64,000 nt of DNA from Scandinavium vulneris_A (GCA_046518185.1 JBKGRZ010000001.1:1-64000); one strand, 5' to 3'; counted from the first letter of the stretch, positions 49,825 to 59,348 are shown. A program made the numbers and translations. Notes: a model not told the origin generated them from the letters alone.

Positions 49825-52800
49825 ATGAGCAAATTTCTGGACCGGTTTCGCTACTTCAAGCAGAAGGGCGAAACCTTTGCCGATGGGCACGGTCAGCTTC
49901 TGGAAACTAACCGGGACTGGGAAGATGGATACCGTCAACGCTGGCAGCATGACAAAGTAGTGCGGTCGACCCACGGCGTGAACTGCACCGGTTCATGTAG
50001 CTGGAAGATCTACGTTAAGAATGGCCTCGTGACCTGGGAAACCCAGCAGACCGACTACCCACGTACGCGTCCAGATATGCCGAACCACGAGCCACGCGGC
50101 TGTCCACGCGGCGCGAGCTACTCCTGGTATCTCTACAGCGCAAACCGTCTTAAATATCCGCTGATGCGCAAACGCCTGATGAAAATGTGGCGTGAAGCGA
50201 AGGTTCAGCATCCCGATCCGGTGAATGCCTGGGCGTCAATTATTGAAGACGCGGATAAAGCCAAAAGCTTTAAGCAGGCGCGTGGTCGCGGGGGCTTCGT
50301 ACGCTCTTCCTGGCAGGAAGTGAACGAGCTGATTGCCGCTTCCAACGTCTATACCGTGAAAACCTACGGCCCTGACCGTGTGGCTGGCTTCTCGCCGATC
50401 CCGGCGATGTCGATGGTTTCTTACGCCGCAGGCGCGCGTTACCTCTCTCTGCTGGGCGGCACCTGTCTGAGCTTCTACGACTGGTACTGTGACCTGCCGC
50501 CTGCGTCCCCGCAGACCTGGGGCGAGCAGACCGACGTACCAGAATCCGCCGACTGGTATAACTCCTCGTACATTATCGCCTGGGGCTCTAACGTGCCGCA
50601 GACCCGTACGCCGGATGCACACTTCTTCACTGAAGTCCGTTACAAGGGAACCAAAACGGTGGCGGTCACGCCGGACTACGCTGAAATCGCCAAGCTGTGC
50701 GATCTGTGGCTGGCGCCGAAGCAGGGCACCGATGCGGCGATGGCGCTGGCAATGGGCCACGTGATGCTGCGCGAATTCCACCTCGACAAACCGAGCCAGT
50801 ATTTCACCGACTACGTGCGTCGTTATACCGACATGCCGATGCTGGTGGCCCTTGAACAACGTGACGGCTATTACGCCGCTGGCCGTATGCTGCGTGCCGC
50901 CGACCTGGTGGATGCGCTGGGTCAGGAAAATAACCCGGAATGGAAAACCGTTGCCTTTGATGAAAGCGGCGAACTGACCGTGCCAAACGGCTCTATCGGT
51001 TTCCGCTGGGGCGATAAAGGCAAATGGAACCTCGAACAGCGTGATGGCCGGAGCGGCGATGACGTTCAGCTGCGCCTGAGCATGTTGGGTAGCCACGATG
51101 ATATCGCGGAAGTCGGCTTCCCGTACTTCGGCGGTGACGGCACCGAGCATTTCACCAGTGTCGAACTGGAAAATATCCTGCTGCACAAACTGCCGGTGAA
51201 ACGCCTGCAGATGGCCGACGGCTCCGAGCAGCTGGTCACCACCGTGTATGACCTGACCATGGCGAACTACGGCCTGGAACGTGGTCTGGGCGATGACAAC
51301 TGCGCCAGCAGCTACGATGATCTGAAAGCGTACACCCCGGCGTGGGCCGAGAAAATCACTGGCGTCTCCCGGGCACAGATTATCCGTACCGCGCGTGAAT
51401 TTGCGGACAACGCCGATAAAACTCACGGTCGTTCGATGATCATCGTCGGTGCGGGTCTGAACCACTGGTATCACCTCGATATGAACTATCGCGGTATTAT
51501 CAATATGCTTATCTTCTGTGGCTGTGTTGGTCAGAGCGGCGGCGGCTGGGCACACTATGTGGGCCAGGAAAAACTGCGTCCGCAGACCGGCTGGACCCCG
51601 CTGGCATTCGCCCTGGACTGGAACCGTCCGCCGCGTCACATGAACAGCACCTCTTATTTCTACAACCACTCCAGCCAGTGGCGTTATGAAACGCTGACCG
51701 CGCAGGAACTGCTGTCGCCGATGGCGGATAAATCGCGTTATACCGGTCATCTGGTTGACTTCAACGTCCGTGCTGAACGCATGGGCTGGTTGCCATCGGC
51801 CCCACAGTTGGGCACCAACCCGCTGCACATTGCCGCTGAAGCGGAAAAAGCGGGCATGTCACCGGTCGATTACACCGTGAAATCGCTGAAAGACGGCTCG
51901 ATGCATTTCGCCTCTGAGCGTCCGGACAACGGTAAAAACCATCCGCGTAATATGTTCATCTGGCGTTCGAACCTGCTGGGCTCATCCGGTAAAGGCCACG
52001 AATACATGCTCAAGTACCTGCTGGGTACTGAGCACGGTATTCAGGGCAAAGATCTGGGCGTGCAGGGCGGTGTGAAGCCGGAAGAAGTTGAATGGGTGGA
52101 TAACGGTCTCGACGGCAAACTGGATCTGGTAGTGACGCTGGACTTCCGTCTGTCGAGCACCTGCCTGTTCTCCGATATCGTGCTGCCCACTGCCACCTGG
52201 TATGAAAAAGACGACATGAATACCTCGGATATGCATCCGTTTATTCATCCGCTGTCGGCGGCCGTTGATCCGGCGTGGGAATCAAAAAGCGACTGGGATA
52301 TCTACAAAGACATCGCGAAGAAATTCTCCGAAGTCTGCGTTGGCCATCTGGGTAAAGAAACTGACATTGTGACCCTGCCAATCCAACACGACTCCCCGGC
52401 GGAACTGGCGCAGGCGATGGATGTGAAGGACTGGAAAAAAGGCGAATGCGACCTGATCCCGGGTAAAACCGCGCCGCACATCATGACCGTAGAACGCGAT
52501 TACCCAGCGACCTACGAGCGCTTTACCTCCGTCGGTCCGCTGCTGGAAAAAATCGGCAACGGCGGGAAAGGCATTGCCTGGAACACCGACAGCGAAGTTG
52601 AGCTGCTGCGTAAGCTGAACTACACCAAGGCCGACGGTCCGGCGAAAGGTCAGCCGATGATTAACACCGCGATTGATGCGGCGGAAATGATCCTGACTCT
52701 GGCCCCGGAAACGAACGGCCAGGTGGCGGTGAAAGCCTGGGATGCGCTGAGTAAAATTACCGGTCGCGACCACACCCATCTGGCGCTGAATAAAGAAGAC

Positions 52801-53568
52801 GAAAAAATTCGCTTCCGCGATATTCAGGCCCAGCCGCGCAAAATCATCTCCAGCCCGACCTGGTCTGGCCTTGAAGATGAACACGTATCGTATAACGCCG
52901 GATATACCAACGTTCACGAGCTGATCCCGTGGCGTACGCTGTCTGGCCGTCAGCAGCTGTATCAGGATCACCAGTGGATGCGTGATTTTGGCGAAAGCCT
53001 GCTGGTGTACCGTCCGCCGATTGACACCCGTTCGGTGAAAGCGGTGATGGGCCAGAAGTCCAACGGCAACCCTGAGAAGGCGCTGAACTTCCTGACGCCG
53101 CACCAGAAGTGGGGCATTCACTCCACTTACAGCGACAACCTGCTGATGCTGACCCTGTCACGCGGTGGGCCGATCGTCTGGATGAGCGAAGCCGATGCCA
53201 AAGACCTGGGTATCGAAGATAACGACTGGATTGAAGTGTTCAACAGCAACGGTTCTCTGACCGCGCGTGCGGTGGTAAGCCAGCGCGTTCCGGCGGGGAT
53301 GACCATGATGTATCACGCCCAGGAACGTATCGTGAACCTTCCAGGGTCTGAAATCACCGGTCAGCGCGGCGGGATCCATAACTCCGTGACGCGTATCAGC
53401 CCGAAACCGACCCATATGATTGGCGGCTACGCGCAGCTGGCGTACGGCTTTAACTACTATGGCACCGTCGGCTCGAACCGTGATGAGTTCGTGGTGGTGC
53501 GTAAGATGAAGAACATTGACTGGTTAGACGGTGAAGGTAACGACCAGGTACAGGAGAGCGTAAAATGA
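49825..53568 (+). CDS. narG: Respiratory nitrate reductase A, alpha subunit
   Basis: A 1247-aa Mo-bisMGD catalytic subunit that reduces nitrate to nitrite on the cytoplasmic face. FS0 [4Fe-4S] ligands are visible: His50, Cys54 and Cys58 in THGVNCTGSCSW and Cys93 in EPRGCPRG. The Asp ligand region (YNSSYIIAWGSN) and the C-terminal molydopterin-binding domain are present. Very close to E. coli NarG with the same length. GGAGAAA precedes ATG 49825. First gene of narGHJI; overlaps narH by 4 bp. Confidence 0.99.
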   Translation: MSKFLDRFRYFKQKGETFADGHGQLLETNRDWEDGYRQRWQHDKVVRSTHGVNCTGSCSWKIYVKNGLVTWETQQTDYPRTRPDMPNHEPRGCPRGASYSWYLYSANRLKYPLMRKRLMKMWREAKVQHPDPVNAWASIIEDADKAKSFKQARGRGGFVRSSWQEVNELIAASNVYTVKTYGPDRVAGFSPIPAMSMVSYAAGARYLSLLGGTCLSFYDWYCDLPPASPQTWGEQTDVPESADWYNSSYIIAWGSNVPQTRTPDAHFFTEVRYKGTKTVAVTPDYAEIAKLCDLWLAPKQGTDAAMALAMGHVMLREFHLDKPSQYFTDYVRRYTDMPMLVALEQRDGYYAAGRMLRAADLVDALGQENNPEWKTVAFDESGELTVPNGSIGFRWGDKGKWNLEQRDGRSGDDVQLRLSMLGSHDDIAEVGFPYFGGDGTEHFTSVELENILLHKLPVKRLQMADGSEQLVTTVYDLTMANYGLERGLGDDNCASSYDDLKAYTPAWAEKITGVSRAQIIRTAREFADNADKTHGRSMIIVGAGLNHWYHLDMNYRGIINMLIFCGCVGQSGGGWAHYVGQEKLRPQTGWTPLAFALDWNRPPRHMNSTSYFYNHSSQWRYETLTAQELLSPMADKSRYTGHLVDFNVRAERMGWLPSAPQLGTNPLHIAAEAEKAGMSPVDYTVKSLKDGSMHFASERPDNGKNHPRNMFIWRSNLLGSSGKGHEYMLKYLLGTEHGIQGKDLGVQGGVKPEEVEWVDNGLDGKLDLVVTLDFRLSSTCLFSDIVLPTATWYEKDDMNTSDMHPFIHPLSAAVDPAWESKSDWDIYKDIAKKFSEVCVGHLGKETDIVTLPIQHDSPAELAQAMDVKDWKKGECDLIPGKTAPHIMTVERDYPATYERFTSVGPLLEKIGNGGKGIAWNTDSEVELLRKLNYTKADGPAKGQPMINTAIDAAEMILTLAPETNGQVAVKAWDALSKITGRDHTHLALNKEDEKIRFRDIQAQPRKIISSPTWSGLEDEHVSYNAGYTNVHELIPWRTLSGRQQLYQDHQWMRDFGESLLVYRPPIDTRSVKAVMGQKSNGNPEKALNFLTPHQKWGIHSTYSDNLLMLTLSRGGPIVWMSEADAKDLGIEDNDWIEVFNSNGSLTARAVVSQRVPAGMTMMYHAQERIVNLPGSEITGQRGGIHNSVTRISPKPTHMIGGYAQLAYGFNYYGTVGSNRDEFVVVRKMKNIDWLDGEGNDQVQESVK

Positions 53569-55100
53569 AAATTCGTTCACAAGTCGGCATGGTGCTGAAT
53601 CTCGACAAATGCATCGGCTGTCATACCTGCTCAGTCACCTGTAAAAACGTCTGGACCAGCCGTGAAGGCGTGGAGTACGCGTGGTTTAACAACGTGGAAA
53701 CTAAGCCGGGCGTCGGCTTCCCTAACGACTGGGAAAACCAGGAGAAGTGGAAGGGCGGCTGGATCCGTAAAATCAACGGTAAACTGGTGCCGCGCATGGG
53801 TAACAAAGCGCTGCTGCTGGGTAAAATCTTCGCTAACCCGCATCTGCCGGGTATCGACGATTACTACGAGCCGTTTGATTTTGACTACCAGAATCTGCAC
53901 AAAGCGGGTGAAAGCAAACATCAGCCGATTGCGCGTCCGCGCTCGCTGATTACCGGACAGCGGATGGACAAAATCACCGCTGGCCCGAACTGGGAAGACG
54001 ATCTGGGCGGTGAGTTCTCTAAGCTGTCCCGTGACAAAAACTTCGAAAACATCCAGAAGGAAATGTACGGCCAGTTCGAAAACACCTTCATGATGTACAT
54101 GCCGCGCCTGTGTGAACACTGTCTGAATCCGGCGTGTGTCGCGACCTGTCCGAGCGGCGCGATTTACAAGCGTGAAGAAGACGGCATTGTGCTTATCGAT
54201 CAGGACAAATGCCGTGGCTGGCGCATGTGTATCACCGGTTGCCCGTACAAAAAAATCTACTTCAACTGGAAGAGCGGCAAATCAGAGAAGTGCATTTTCT
54301 GTTATCCGCGTATCGAAGCCGGTCAGCCGACCGTGTGTTCCGAAACCTGCGTGGGCCGCATCCGCTACCTGGGCGTGCTGCTGTATGACGCAGACGCTAT
54401 CGAACAGGCGGCGAGCACTGAAAGCGAGAAAGATTTGTACCAGCGTCAACTGGACGTGTTCCTCGATCCGAACGATCCGAAGGTTATCGAGCAGGCGCTG
54501 AAAGACGGTATTCCTCAGAGCGTTATCGACGCCGCGCAGCAGTCGCCGGTCTACAAAATGGCGATGGACTGGAAGCTGGCGCTGCCGCTGCATCCGGAAT
54601 ATCGCACCCTGCCGATGGTCTGGTACGTGCCGCCGCTGTCACCGATTCAGTCGGCGGCGGATGCCGGTGAGATTGGCAGCAATGGCATTCTGCCTGACGT
54701 CGATAGCCTGCGCATTCCGGTGCAGTATCTGGCGAACATGCTCACTGCGGGTGATACCGCGCCGGTGCTGCGTGCGCTGAAACGTATGCTGGCGATGCGT
54801 CATTACAAACGTGCCGAAACCGTTGACGGTGTGAACGATACCAGCGCCCTGGACGAGGTCGGTCTGACCGAAGCCCAGGCTCAGGAAATGTATCGCTATC
54901 TGGCGATTGCGAACTACGAAGACCGCTTTGTGGTACCAAGCAGCCATCGCGAACTGGCTCGCGACGCTTTCCCTGAGAAAAACGGCTGTGGCTTTAGCTT
55001 TGGCGACGGTTGCCATGGCTCCGACAGCGGCTTCAACTTGTTCAACAGCCGTCGCATCGACGCCATCGATGTGACCAGCAAAACGGAGCGTCAGTCATGA
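53565..55100 (+). CDS. narH: Respiratory nitrate reductase A, beta subunit
   Basis: A 511-aa iron-sulfur electron-transfer subunit. The first ferredoxin-like cluster motif has Cys16, Cys19, Cys22 and Cys26 (CIGCHTCSVTC); further sets are CEHCLNPACVATCPSGA and DKCRGWRMCITGCP, where Trp replaces one Cys as in E. coli NarH, giving the [3Fe-4S] cluster. It passes electrons from NarI heme to NarG. Overlaps narJ by 4 bp (ATGA). Confidence 0.99.
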   Translation: MKIRSQVGMVLNLDKCIGCHTCSVTCKNVWTSREGVEYAWFNNVETKPGVGFPNDWENQEKWKGGWIRKINGKLVPRMGNKALLLGKIFANPHLPGIDDYYEPFDFDYQNLHKAGESKHQPIARPRSLITGQRMDKITAGPNWEDDLGGEFSKLSRDKNFENIQKEMYGQFENTFMMYMPRLCEHCLNPACVATCPSGAIYKREEDGIVLIDQDKCRGWRMCITGCPYKKIYFNWKSGKSEKCIFCYPRIEAGQPTVCSETCVGRIRYLGVLLYDADAIEQAASTESEKDLYQRQLDVFLDPNDPKVIEQALKDGIPQSVIDAAQQSPVYKMAMDWKLALPLHPEYRTLPMVWYVPPLSPIQSAADAGEIGSNGILPDVDSLRIPVQYLANMLTAGDTAPVLRALKRMLAMRHYKRAETVDGVNDTSALDEVGLTEAQAQEMYRYLAIANYEDRFVVPSSHRELARDAFPEKNGCGFSFGDGCHGSDSGFNLFNSRRIDAIDVTSKTERQS

Positions 55101-55807
55101 AAGAACTGGTGATCCTCTCTCGCCTGCTGGAATACCCGGATGCTGCCCTGTGGCAGCATCAGCAGGAGGTTCACGCCGCGCTGGCGGAGTCTGATGTGCT
55201 AAGCAAAGAGGATGCACAGTCTCTGTGCGTTTTCGTCCGCGATTTAACGCAGAAAGACGTGCTGGATGTACAGGCTGATTACAGCGAACTGTTCGACCGG
55301 GGCCGCGCGACGTCGCTGCTGCTGTTCGAGCACGTACACGGTGAATCCCGGGACCGGGGTCAGGCGATGGTTGATCTGATGGCGCAATATGCGCAGCACG
55401 GTCTTGAGCTGGACAGCCGCGAGCTGCCGGATCACTTACCGCTGTATCTCGAATATCTGGCACAGCTCCCGCGTGATGAGGCGCTGGGTGGTTTGCAGGA
55501 TATTGCGCCGATCCTCGCCCTGCTGAGTGCGCGTTTGCAACAGCGAGAAAGTCGTTATGCGGTGCTGTTTGACGTATTGCTGAAGCTTGCCAGTACGGAA
55601 GTGGACAGCCAGAAAGTGGCCGAAAAAATTGCCGATGAAGCCCGCGACGATACGCCGCAGGCGCTGGACGCGGTCTGGGAAGAAGAGCAGGTCAAATTCT
55701 TCGCGGACCAGGGATGCGCAGAGTCGGATATCACCGCCCATCAGCGTCGTTTTGCCGGGGCCGTAGCGCCGCAGTATCTGAATATTTCCACTGGAGGGGA
55801 GCGCTAA
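55097..55807 (+). CDS. narJ: Nitrate reductase assembly chaperone NarJ
   Basis: A 236-aa helical TorD-like chaperone needed to insert the molybdenum cofactor into NarG and for membrane attachment of NarGH. Starts MKELVILSRLLEYPDAALW, matching E. coli NarJ; contains LLLFEHVHGESRDRGQAMVDL, the conserved core motif. The ATG at 55097 overlaps the narH stop; the longer reading back to 55010 is rejected. Confidence 0.98.
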   Translation: MKELVILSRLLEYPDAALWQHQQEVHAALAESDVLSKEDAQSLCVFVRDLTQKDVLDVQADYSELFDRGRATSLLLFEHVHGESRDRGQAMVDLMAQYAQHGLELDSRELPDHLPLYLEYLAQLPRDEALGGLQDIAPILALLSARLQQRESRYAVLFDVLLKLASTEVDSQKVAEKIADEARDDTPQALDAVWEEEQVKFFADQGCAESDITAHQRRFAGAVAPQYLNISTGGER

Positions 55808-56484
55808 TGCAATTCCTGAATATGTTCTTCTTTGACATCTACCCGTACATCGCTGGGGCGGTATTCCTGGTCGGCAGTTGGCTGCGTTATGACTACGGGC
55901 AGTACACCTGGCGTGCGGGCTCCAGCCAGATGCTGGACAAAAAAGGCATGAACCTGGCCTCGAACCTGTTCCATATAGGGATCCTCGGGGTGTTCGCCGG
56001 GCACGCCCTCGGGATGCTGACGCCGCACTGGATGTATGAATCGTTCCTGCCGCTGGAAGTGAAACAGAAAATGGCGATGATCGGTGGCGGGGCTGCCGGC
56101 CTGATGTGTCTGGTGGGCGGGGTGCTGCTGCTCAAGCGTCGTCTGTTTAACCCACGCGTGCGGGCGACCACCACCGGAGCCGATATTCTGGTGCTGTCGG
56201 TGCTGGTTATCCAGTGTGCGCTGGGCCTGCTGACCATTCCGTTCTCCGCCCAGCATATGGACGGCAGCGAAATGATGAAGCTGGTCGGCTGGGCGCAGTC
56301 GGTGGTGACGTTCCACGGTGGCGCATCTGCGCACCTGGACGGGGTAGCGTTCATTTTCCGTGTGCATCTGGTGCTCGGTATGACGCTGTTCCTGTTGTTC
56401 CCGTTCTCGCGCCTGGTGCATATCTGGAGCGTGCCAGTGGAATACCTGACCCGCAAATACCAGATTGTTCGCGCGCGTCGCTAA
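55807..56484 (+). CDS. narI: Respiratory nitrate reductase A, gamma subunit (cytochrome b)
   Basis: A 225-aa five-segment membrane cytochrome with two b hemes; it oxidises quinol at the periplasmic side and delivers electrons to NarH. Candidate heme-ligand His residues are seen in FHIGILGVFAGHALG and in VTFHGGASAHLDGVAFIFRVHLVLG. Starts MQFLNMFFFDIYPYIAG at 55807, overlapping the narJ TAA by one base. Its stop abuts the stop of the convergent EamA gene. Confidence 0.98.
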   Translation: MQFLNMFFFDIYPYIAGAVFLVGSWLRYDYGQYTWRAGSSQMLDKKGMNLASNLFHIGILGVFAGHALGMLTPHWMYESFLPLEVKQKMAMIGGGAAGLMCLVGGVLLLKRRLFNPRVRATTTGADILVLSVLVIQCALGLLTIPFSAQHMDGSEMMKLVGWAQSVVTFHGGASAHLDGVAFIFRVHLVLGMTLFLLFPFSRLVHIWSVPVEYLTRKYQIVRARR

Positions 56485-57384
56485 TTACCGCGCTTTCTGT
56501 TCAAGGCCTTGCTGATGCGAGGCCTTATCTTTTGTGCCCCAGCCCAGATTATTCCCCGCAGCCGCAAATAGAATCAGTATCCCGCCAACCCACTGTATCG
56601 CGCTCGGCGTATGACCAAACGCCAGGCTATCAACCACAATCGCCACGAGTGGATAAATAAACGAGAGCGAGCCGATAATGGGTGTCGGCAATTTCTGAAT
56701 CGCACTGTAGAGCAATTGATACATTACCCCGGTGTGAACAATCCCGAGTGTGAGCAAAATCCCCCAAGGAAAGGTTGCAGAGATTGGGCTGAAATGTGCG
56801 AGGGGTAACAGCATCACTACGCCGGTCAATACCTGAATAAAGGCGATATGCTGCGGTGGGAGCGGGTGTAATTTCCGGGCGATGATGGCCGTTAGCGCAT
56901 AGAAAAAGGCCGCACTTAACGCCAACGTAATACCGGCCAGTAAATCGCTGTGATGCCAGCCACTTAGCTCGCTTGATAACAATACCACTACGCCGCTAAA
57001 CGCCAGCAGCAGCCAGGCCCATTTCACCCGTGATACCCGCTCACCCGTCACTATTCCCATTAACACCAGCATAAACGGCTGAGTATTGTAGACCACCGTC
57101 GACATTCCAATTGAAATCTTGCCGTAGGCCGCAAACAGAAGTAACCAGTTGATGACCAGGGTAATGCCACCGGCCACGGCCAGCATCCACGTTGAACGCG
57201 ACAGGCGGATGAAGGGTTGTCGGCTCAGAAGAATAAACGCCCCTAACGCGAGCGCCCCGATGGTGCAGCGCCAGAACACCACGTCAATAACGGGTAAACC
57301 GGAGAGCAGGACAAACGCGCCGATAGAGCCAGAAATCACCATCGCCAGGCACATTTGCCAGACGCCATTGTTACGAGAACCCAT
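56485..57384 (-). CDS. EamA/DMT-family transporter
   Basis: A 299-aa protein with ten membrane segments in two EamA repeats (about 1-140 and 150-285), of the drug/metabolite transporter superfamily. Such proteins export amino acids or metabolites; the substrate is unknown. The start at 57384 (MGSRNNGVWQM) has GGAGG upstream and is preferred over 57396. Divergently paired with an Lrp-type regulator about 105 bp away, a common arrangement for amino acid exporters. Its stop directly touches the narI stop, with no terminator between. Confidence 0.88.
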   Translation of the reverse strand: MGSRNNGVWQMCLAMVISGSIGAFVLLSGLPVIDVVFWRCTIGALALGAFILLSRQPFIRLSRSTWMLAVAGGITLVINWLLLFAAYGKISIGMSTVVYNTQPFMLVLMGIVTGERVSRVKWAWLLLAFSGVVVLLSSELSGWHHSDLLAGITLALSAAFFYALTAIIARKLHPLPPQHIAFIQVLTGVVMLLPLAHFSPISATFPWGILLTLGIVHTGVMYQLLYSAIQKLPTPIIGSLSFIYPLVAIVVDSLAFGHTPSAIQWVGGILILFAAAGNNLGWGTKDKASHQQGLEQKAR

Positions 57385-57489
57385 ATACACCTCCATAATT
57401 TGATGGCTTTATTGTGGAGGAGAGGCTGAGTGTGTTACATACTTGTGATAAGGTGATGTGCGGTTTTTTCTTTTTTAAATAAGGTGATT

Positions 57490-57936
57490 ATGATGGATGT
57501 CCTTATTGATGATATCGATCGGGCGATAGTGGCAGCGCTGGCAGAGGATGCGCGGCTTTCATTAAAGGTGCTGAGTGCGCGAGTGGGGCTGACGTCGCCC
57601 AGTACAGCGGAACGCCTAAAGCGTCTGGAGGAACGGGGTGTAATTCAGGGCTATGGTGCCAGAGTGAATCTTTCAGCGCTCGGCTATACCTTGCAAGCGC
57701 TGGTGCGCGTCAGACCTCTACCGGGGTTGTTACAAAAAGTCGATAAATATATCCAGGCGATGCCGGAATGCATTGAATGCGACAAAGTGACCGGCGAGGA
57801 TTGCTTCGTGATGCGATTAGTGGTGAAGGATATTGCGCAGCTGGATACGCTGCTCGATGGGCTGGCCGAATTTGTGCAATGCAATACGTCGATTGTAAAA
57901 AGTTCCCCCGTGAAACGGCGTTTACCTGTGATTTGA
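57490..57936 (+). CDS. Lrp/AsnC-family transcriptional regulator
   Basis: A 148-aa regulator: N-terminal HTH (DDIDRAIVAALAEDARLSLKVLSARVGLTSPSTAERLKRLEERGVIQGYGARVN) and C-terminal RAM ligand-binding domain (LVRVRPLPGLLQKVDKYI, then CDKVTGEDCFVMRLVVKDIAQLDTLLDGL). The start is ATG 57490 (AAGG six to nine bases upstream). It probably controls the divergent EamA gene in response to an amino acid; inference from pairing. Confidence 0.88.
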   Translation: MMDVLIDDIDRAIVAALAEDARLSLKVLSARVGLTSPSTAERLKRLEERGVIQGYGARVNLSALGYTLQALVRVRPLPGLLQKVDKYIQAMPECIECDKVTGEDCFVMRLVVKDIAQLDTLLDGLAEFVQCNTSIVKSSPVKRRLPVI

Positions 57937-57947
57937 GCATAGAAAAT

Positions 57948-58168
57948 GTGAGTTTGATTGGGTGCTAAAAGGAAGGTGGTGGCGGGGGAAGGATGACTCG
58001 GCGCAAGCGCCTCGCCCTTCGGGTCGTTGCCTGCGGCAACGCTTTCTCGCTTTGCTCGAATCGAACCTTAGTCGAAGCTTCTCATCCTTCCCCGTGCGGA
58101 GAATAATGTGGCATCTAAAGTGAGTTTGATTGGGTGCTAAAAGGAAGATGGTGGCGGGGGAAGGATTC
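57948..58168 (-). repeat. rtT-like repeat carrying the 3' end of tRNA-Tyr
   Basis: A stretch of about 47 bp at 57948-57994 recurs at 58120-58166 (period 172 bp, one mismatch seen). Each copy contains TGGTGGCGGGGGAAGGAT, which in the second copy is the 3' end of the tRNA-Tyr gene. Between them lie GC-rich hairpins (GTTGCCTGCGGCAAC, GGCGCAAGCGCC). E. coli tyrT is followed by 178-bp repeats that each contain the last 19 bp of the tRNA gene and yield rtT RNA; this looks like a single-copy version. No Tpr-like basic protein is encoded on the minus strand here. Confidence 0.8.
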
Positions 58169-58233
58169 GAACCTTCGAAGTCGATGACGACAGATTTACA
58201 GTCTGCTCCCTTTGGCCGCTCGGGAACCCCGCC
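58149..58233 (-). tRNA. tyrV: tRNA-Tyr (GTA), distal copy
   Basis: An 85-base tRNA with a long variable arm. On the minus strand it begins GGCGGGGTTCCCGAGCGGCC, has anticodon GTA at 58197-58199 within CAGACTGTAAATCTG, the T arm GGTTCGAATCC and an encoded CCA end (58149-58151). Acceptor stem GGCGGGG pairs with CCCCGCC. The C-G pair at position 3 replaces the T-A pair of the E. coli gene. Second gene of the tandem; symbol assigned by position. Confidence 0.95.
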
Positions 58234-58268
58234 AGGGGTATGGGTGTTACAGATACTGACCAGAGTAG

Positions 58269-58353
58269 TGGTGGCGGGGGAAGGATTCGAACCTTCGAAG
58301 TCGATGACGACAGATTTACAGTCTGCTCCCTTTGGCCGCTCGGGAACCCCGCC
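58269..58353 (-). tRNA. tyrT: tRNA-Tyr (GTA), promoter-proximal copy
   Basis: Identical over 85 bases to the distal copy and 35 bp before it, with encoded CCA at 58269-58271. Anticodon GTA. Both copies are expected to be processed from one transcript driven by the promoter at 58401-58428. Confidence 0.95.
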
Positions 58354-58400
58354 AGGGGTAATGCTTTTACTAGCCTGCTCCCTTTTGGGAAGCGGGGCGC

Positions 58401-58428
58401 ATCATATCAAATGACGCGCCGCTGTAAA
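58401..58428 (-). promoter_or_regulatory. tyrT promoter with stringent-type discriminator
   Basis: On the minus strand, TTTACA (58428-58423), a 16-bp spacer and TATGAT (58406-58401), followed by the GC-rich discriminator GCGCCCCGC. This is almost the E. coli tyrT promoter. A GC discriminator is the hallmark of negative control by ppGpp/DksA. Confidence 0.92.
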
Positions 58429-58505
58429 GACTTCCTTTCAGGAAAATGAACCGTTTGCGTGCTTTTTGCCCATAACGTTTAAAAGCGCTGCAACGGTTAT
58501 TTGCC

Positions 58506-59348
58506 TTACAGGATAATTGTCCGATTACCGTACACAAACACGCGCTGGGCAAGAACCTGATACAGCGCGCGGCTGAGGACATTTTTCTCTACGTCTCGGC
58601 CAGCACGCATCATGTCTTCTGCGGTATAGGTATGATCGACATGAATGACGTCCTGCATGATGATTGGGCCTTCATCCAGATTGTCGTTCACGTAGTGCGC
58701 TGTAGCACCGATGATTTTCACGCCGCGATCGTAGGCCTGCTGATACGGACGTGCACCGATAAACGCGGGCAGGAATGAATGGTGAATATTGATGATTTTA
58801 TTCGGGAAGCGTGACACGAAGGCCGGAGTTAACACACGCATGTATTTCGCCAGCACCACGTAATCGGGCTGATGGGCGTCAATCGCGTCGGCCATCAGGG
58901 CGTCATGCTCTTCGCGGGTGTGGCCTTCGTGGCTAACCAGCTCAAACGGCACGTCGAATTTCTCAACCAACGAACGCAGGGTGTCGTGGTTACCAATGAC
59001 CGCGGCGATATCGACATCGAGGCCGCCATAATTGGCTTTCATCAGTAAGTCGCCCAGACAGTGCGCTTCTTTGGTGACCAGAATCACCACCCGGCGACGG
59101 CCCGCAGGCGTGAGTTCGCGAATAGAGCCTTCAGGCAGCGCGCTGTCGAGATCGGCCAGCAGCGTGGAGTCGTTGAAAATGCCTTCAAGTTCGGTGCGCA
59201 TGAAGAAACGCCCGGTACGATGATCGACGAACTCGTTGTTCTGCACGATGTTCAGTTCATGCTTGTAGCAAATGTTGGTAATGCGTGCGATCAACCCTTT
59301 TTGATCCGGGCAGATTGTACGCAACACTTTTCGTTGTAATGAGTGCAT
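58506..59348 (-). CDS. purU: Formyltetrahydrofolate deformylase
   Basis: A 280-aa enzyme releasing formate from 10-formyl-THF, supplying formate to PurT and balancing one-carbon pools. N-terminal ACT domain (VLRTICPDQKGLIARITNICY) and C-terminal formyltransferase domain with the Asn/His/Asp catalytic set (NIHHSFLPAF, GATAHYVNDNLDEGPII). Same place next to tyrT as in E. coli. Confidence 0.98.
   Translation of the reverse strand: MHSLQRKVLRTICPDQKGLIARITNICYKHELNIVQNNEFVDHRTGRFFMRTELEGIFNDSTLLADLDSALPEGSIRELTPAGRRRVVILVTKEAHCLGDLLMKANYGGLDVDIAAVIGNHDTLRSLVEKFDVPFELVSHEGHTREEHDALMADAIDAHQPDYVVLAKYMRVLTPAFVSRFPNKIINIHHSFLPAFIGARPYQQAYDRGVKIIGATAHYVNDNLDEGPIIMQDVIHVDHTYTAEDMMRAGRDVEKNVLSRALYQVLAQRVFVYGNRTIIL

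Noticed and set aside
50236..51828. 530-aa frame antisense to narG
   Set aside because: Shadow of narG; composition follows the third-codon GC bias of the true gene, and no family features are seen.
57948..58119. Tpr-like protamine peptide in the tRNA-Tyr repeat
   Set aside because: Minus-strand frames here end after 5 to 10 codons; none encodes a basic peptide of useful length.
58130..58414. 94-aa reading frame with the repeated peptide VAGEGFEPSKSMTTDLQSA
   Set aside because: It is a translation of the two tRNA-Tyr genes read on the opposite strand, a well-known spurious annotation.
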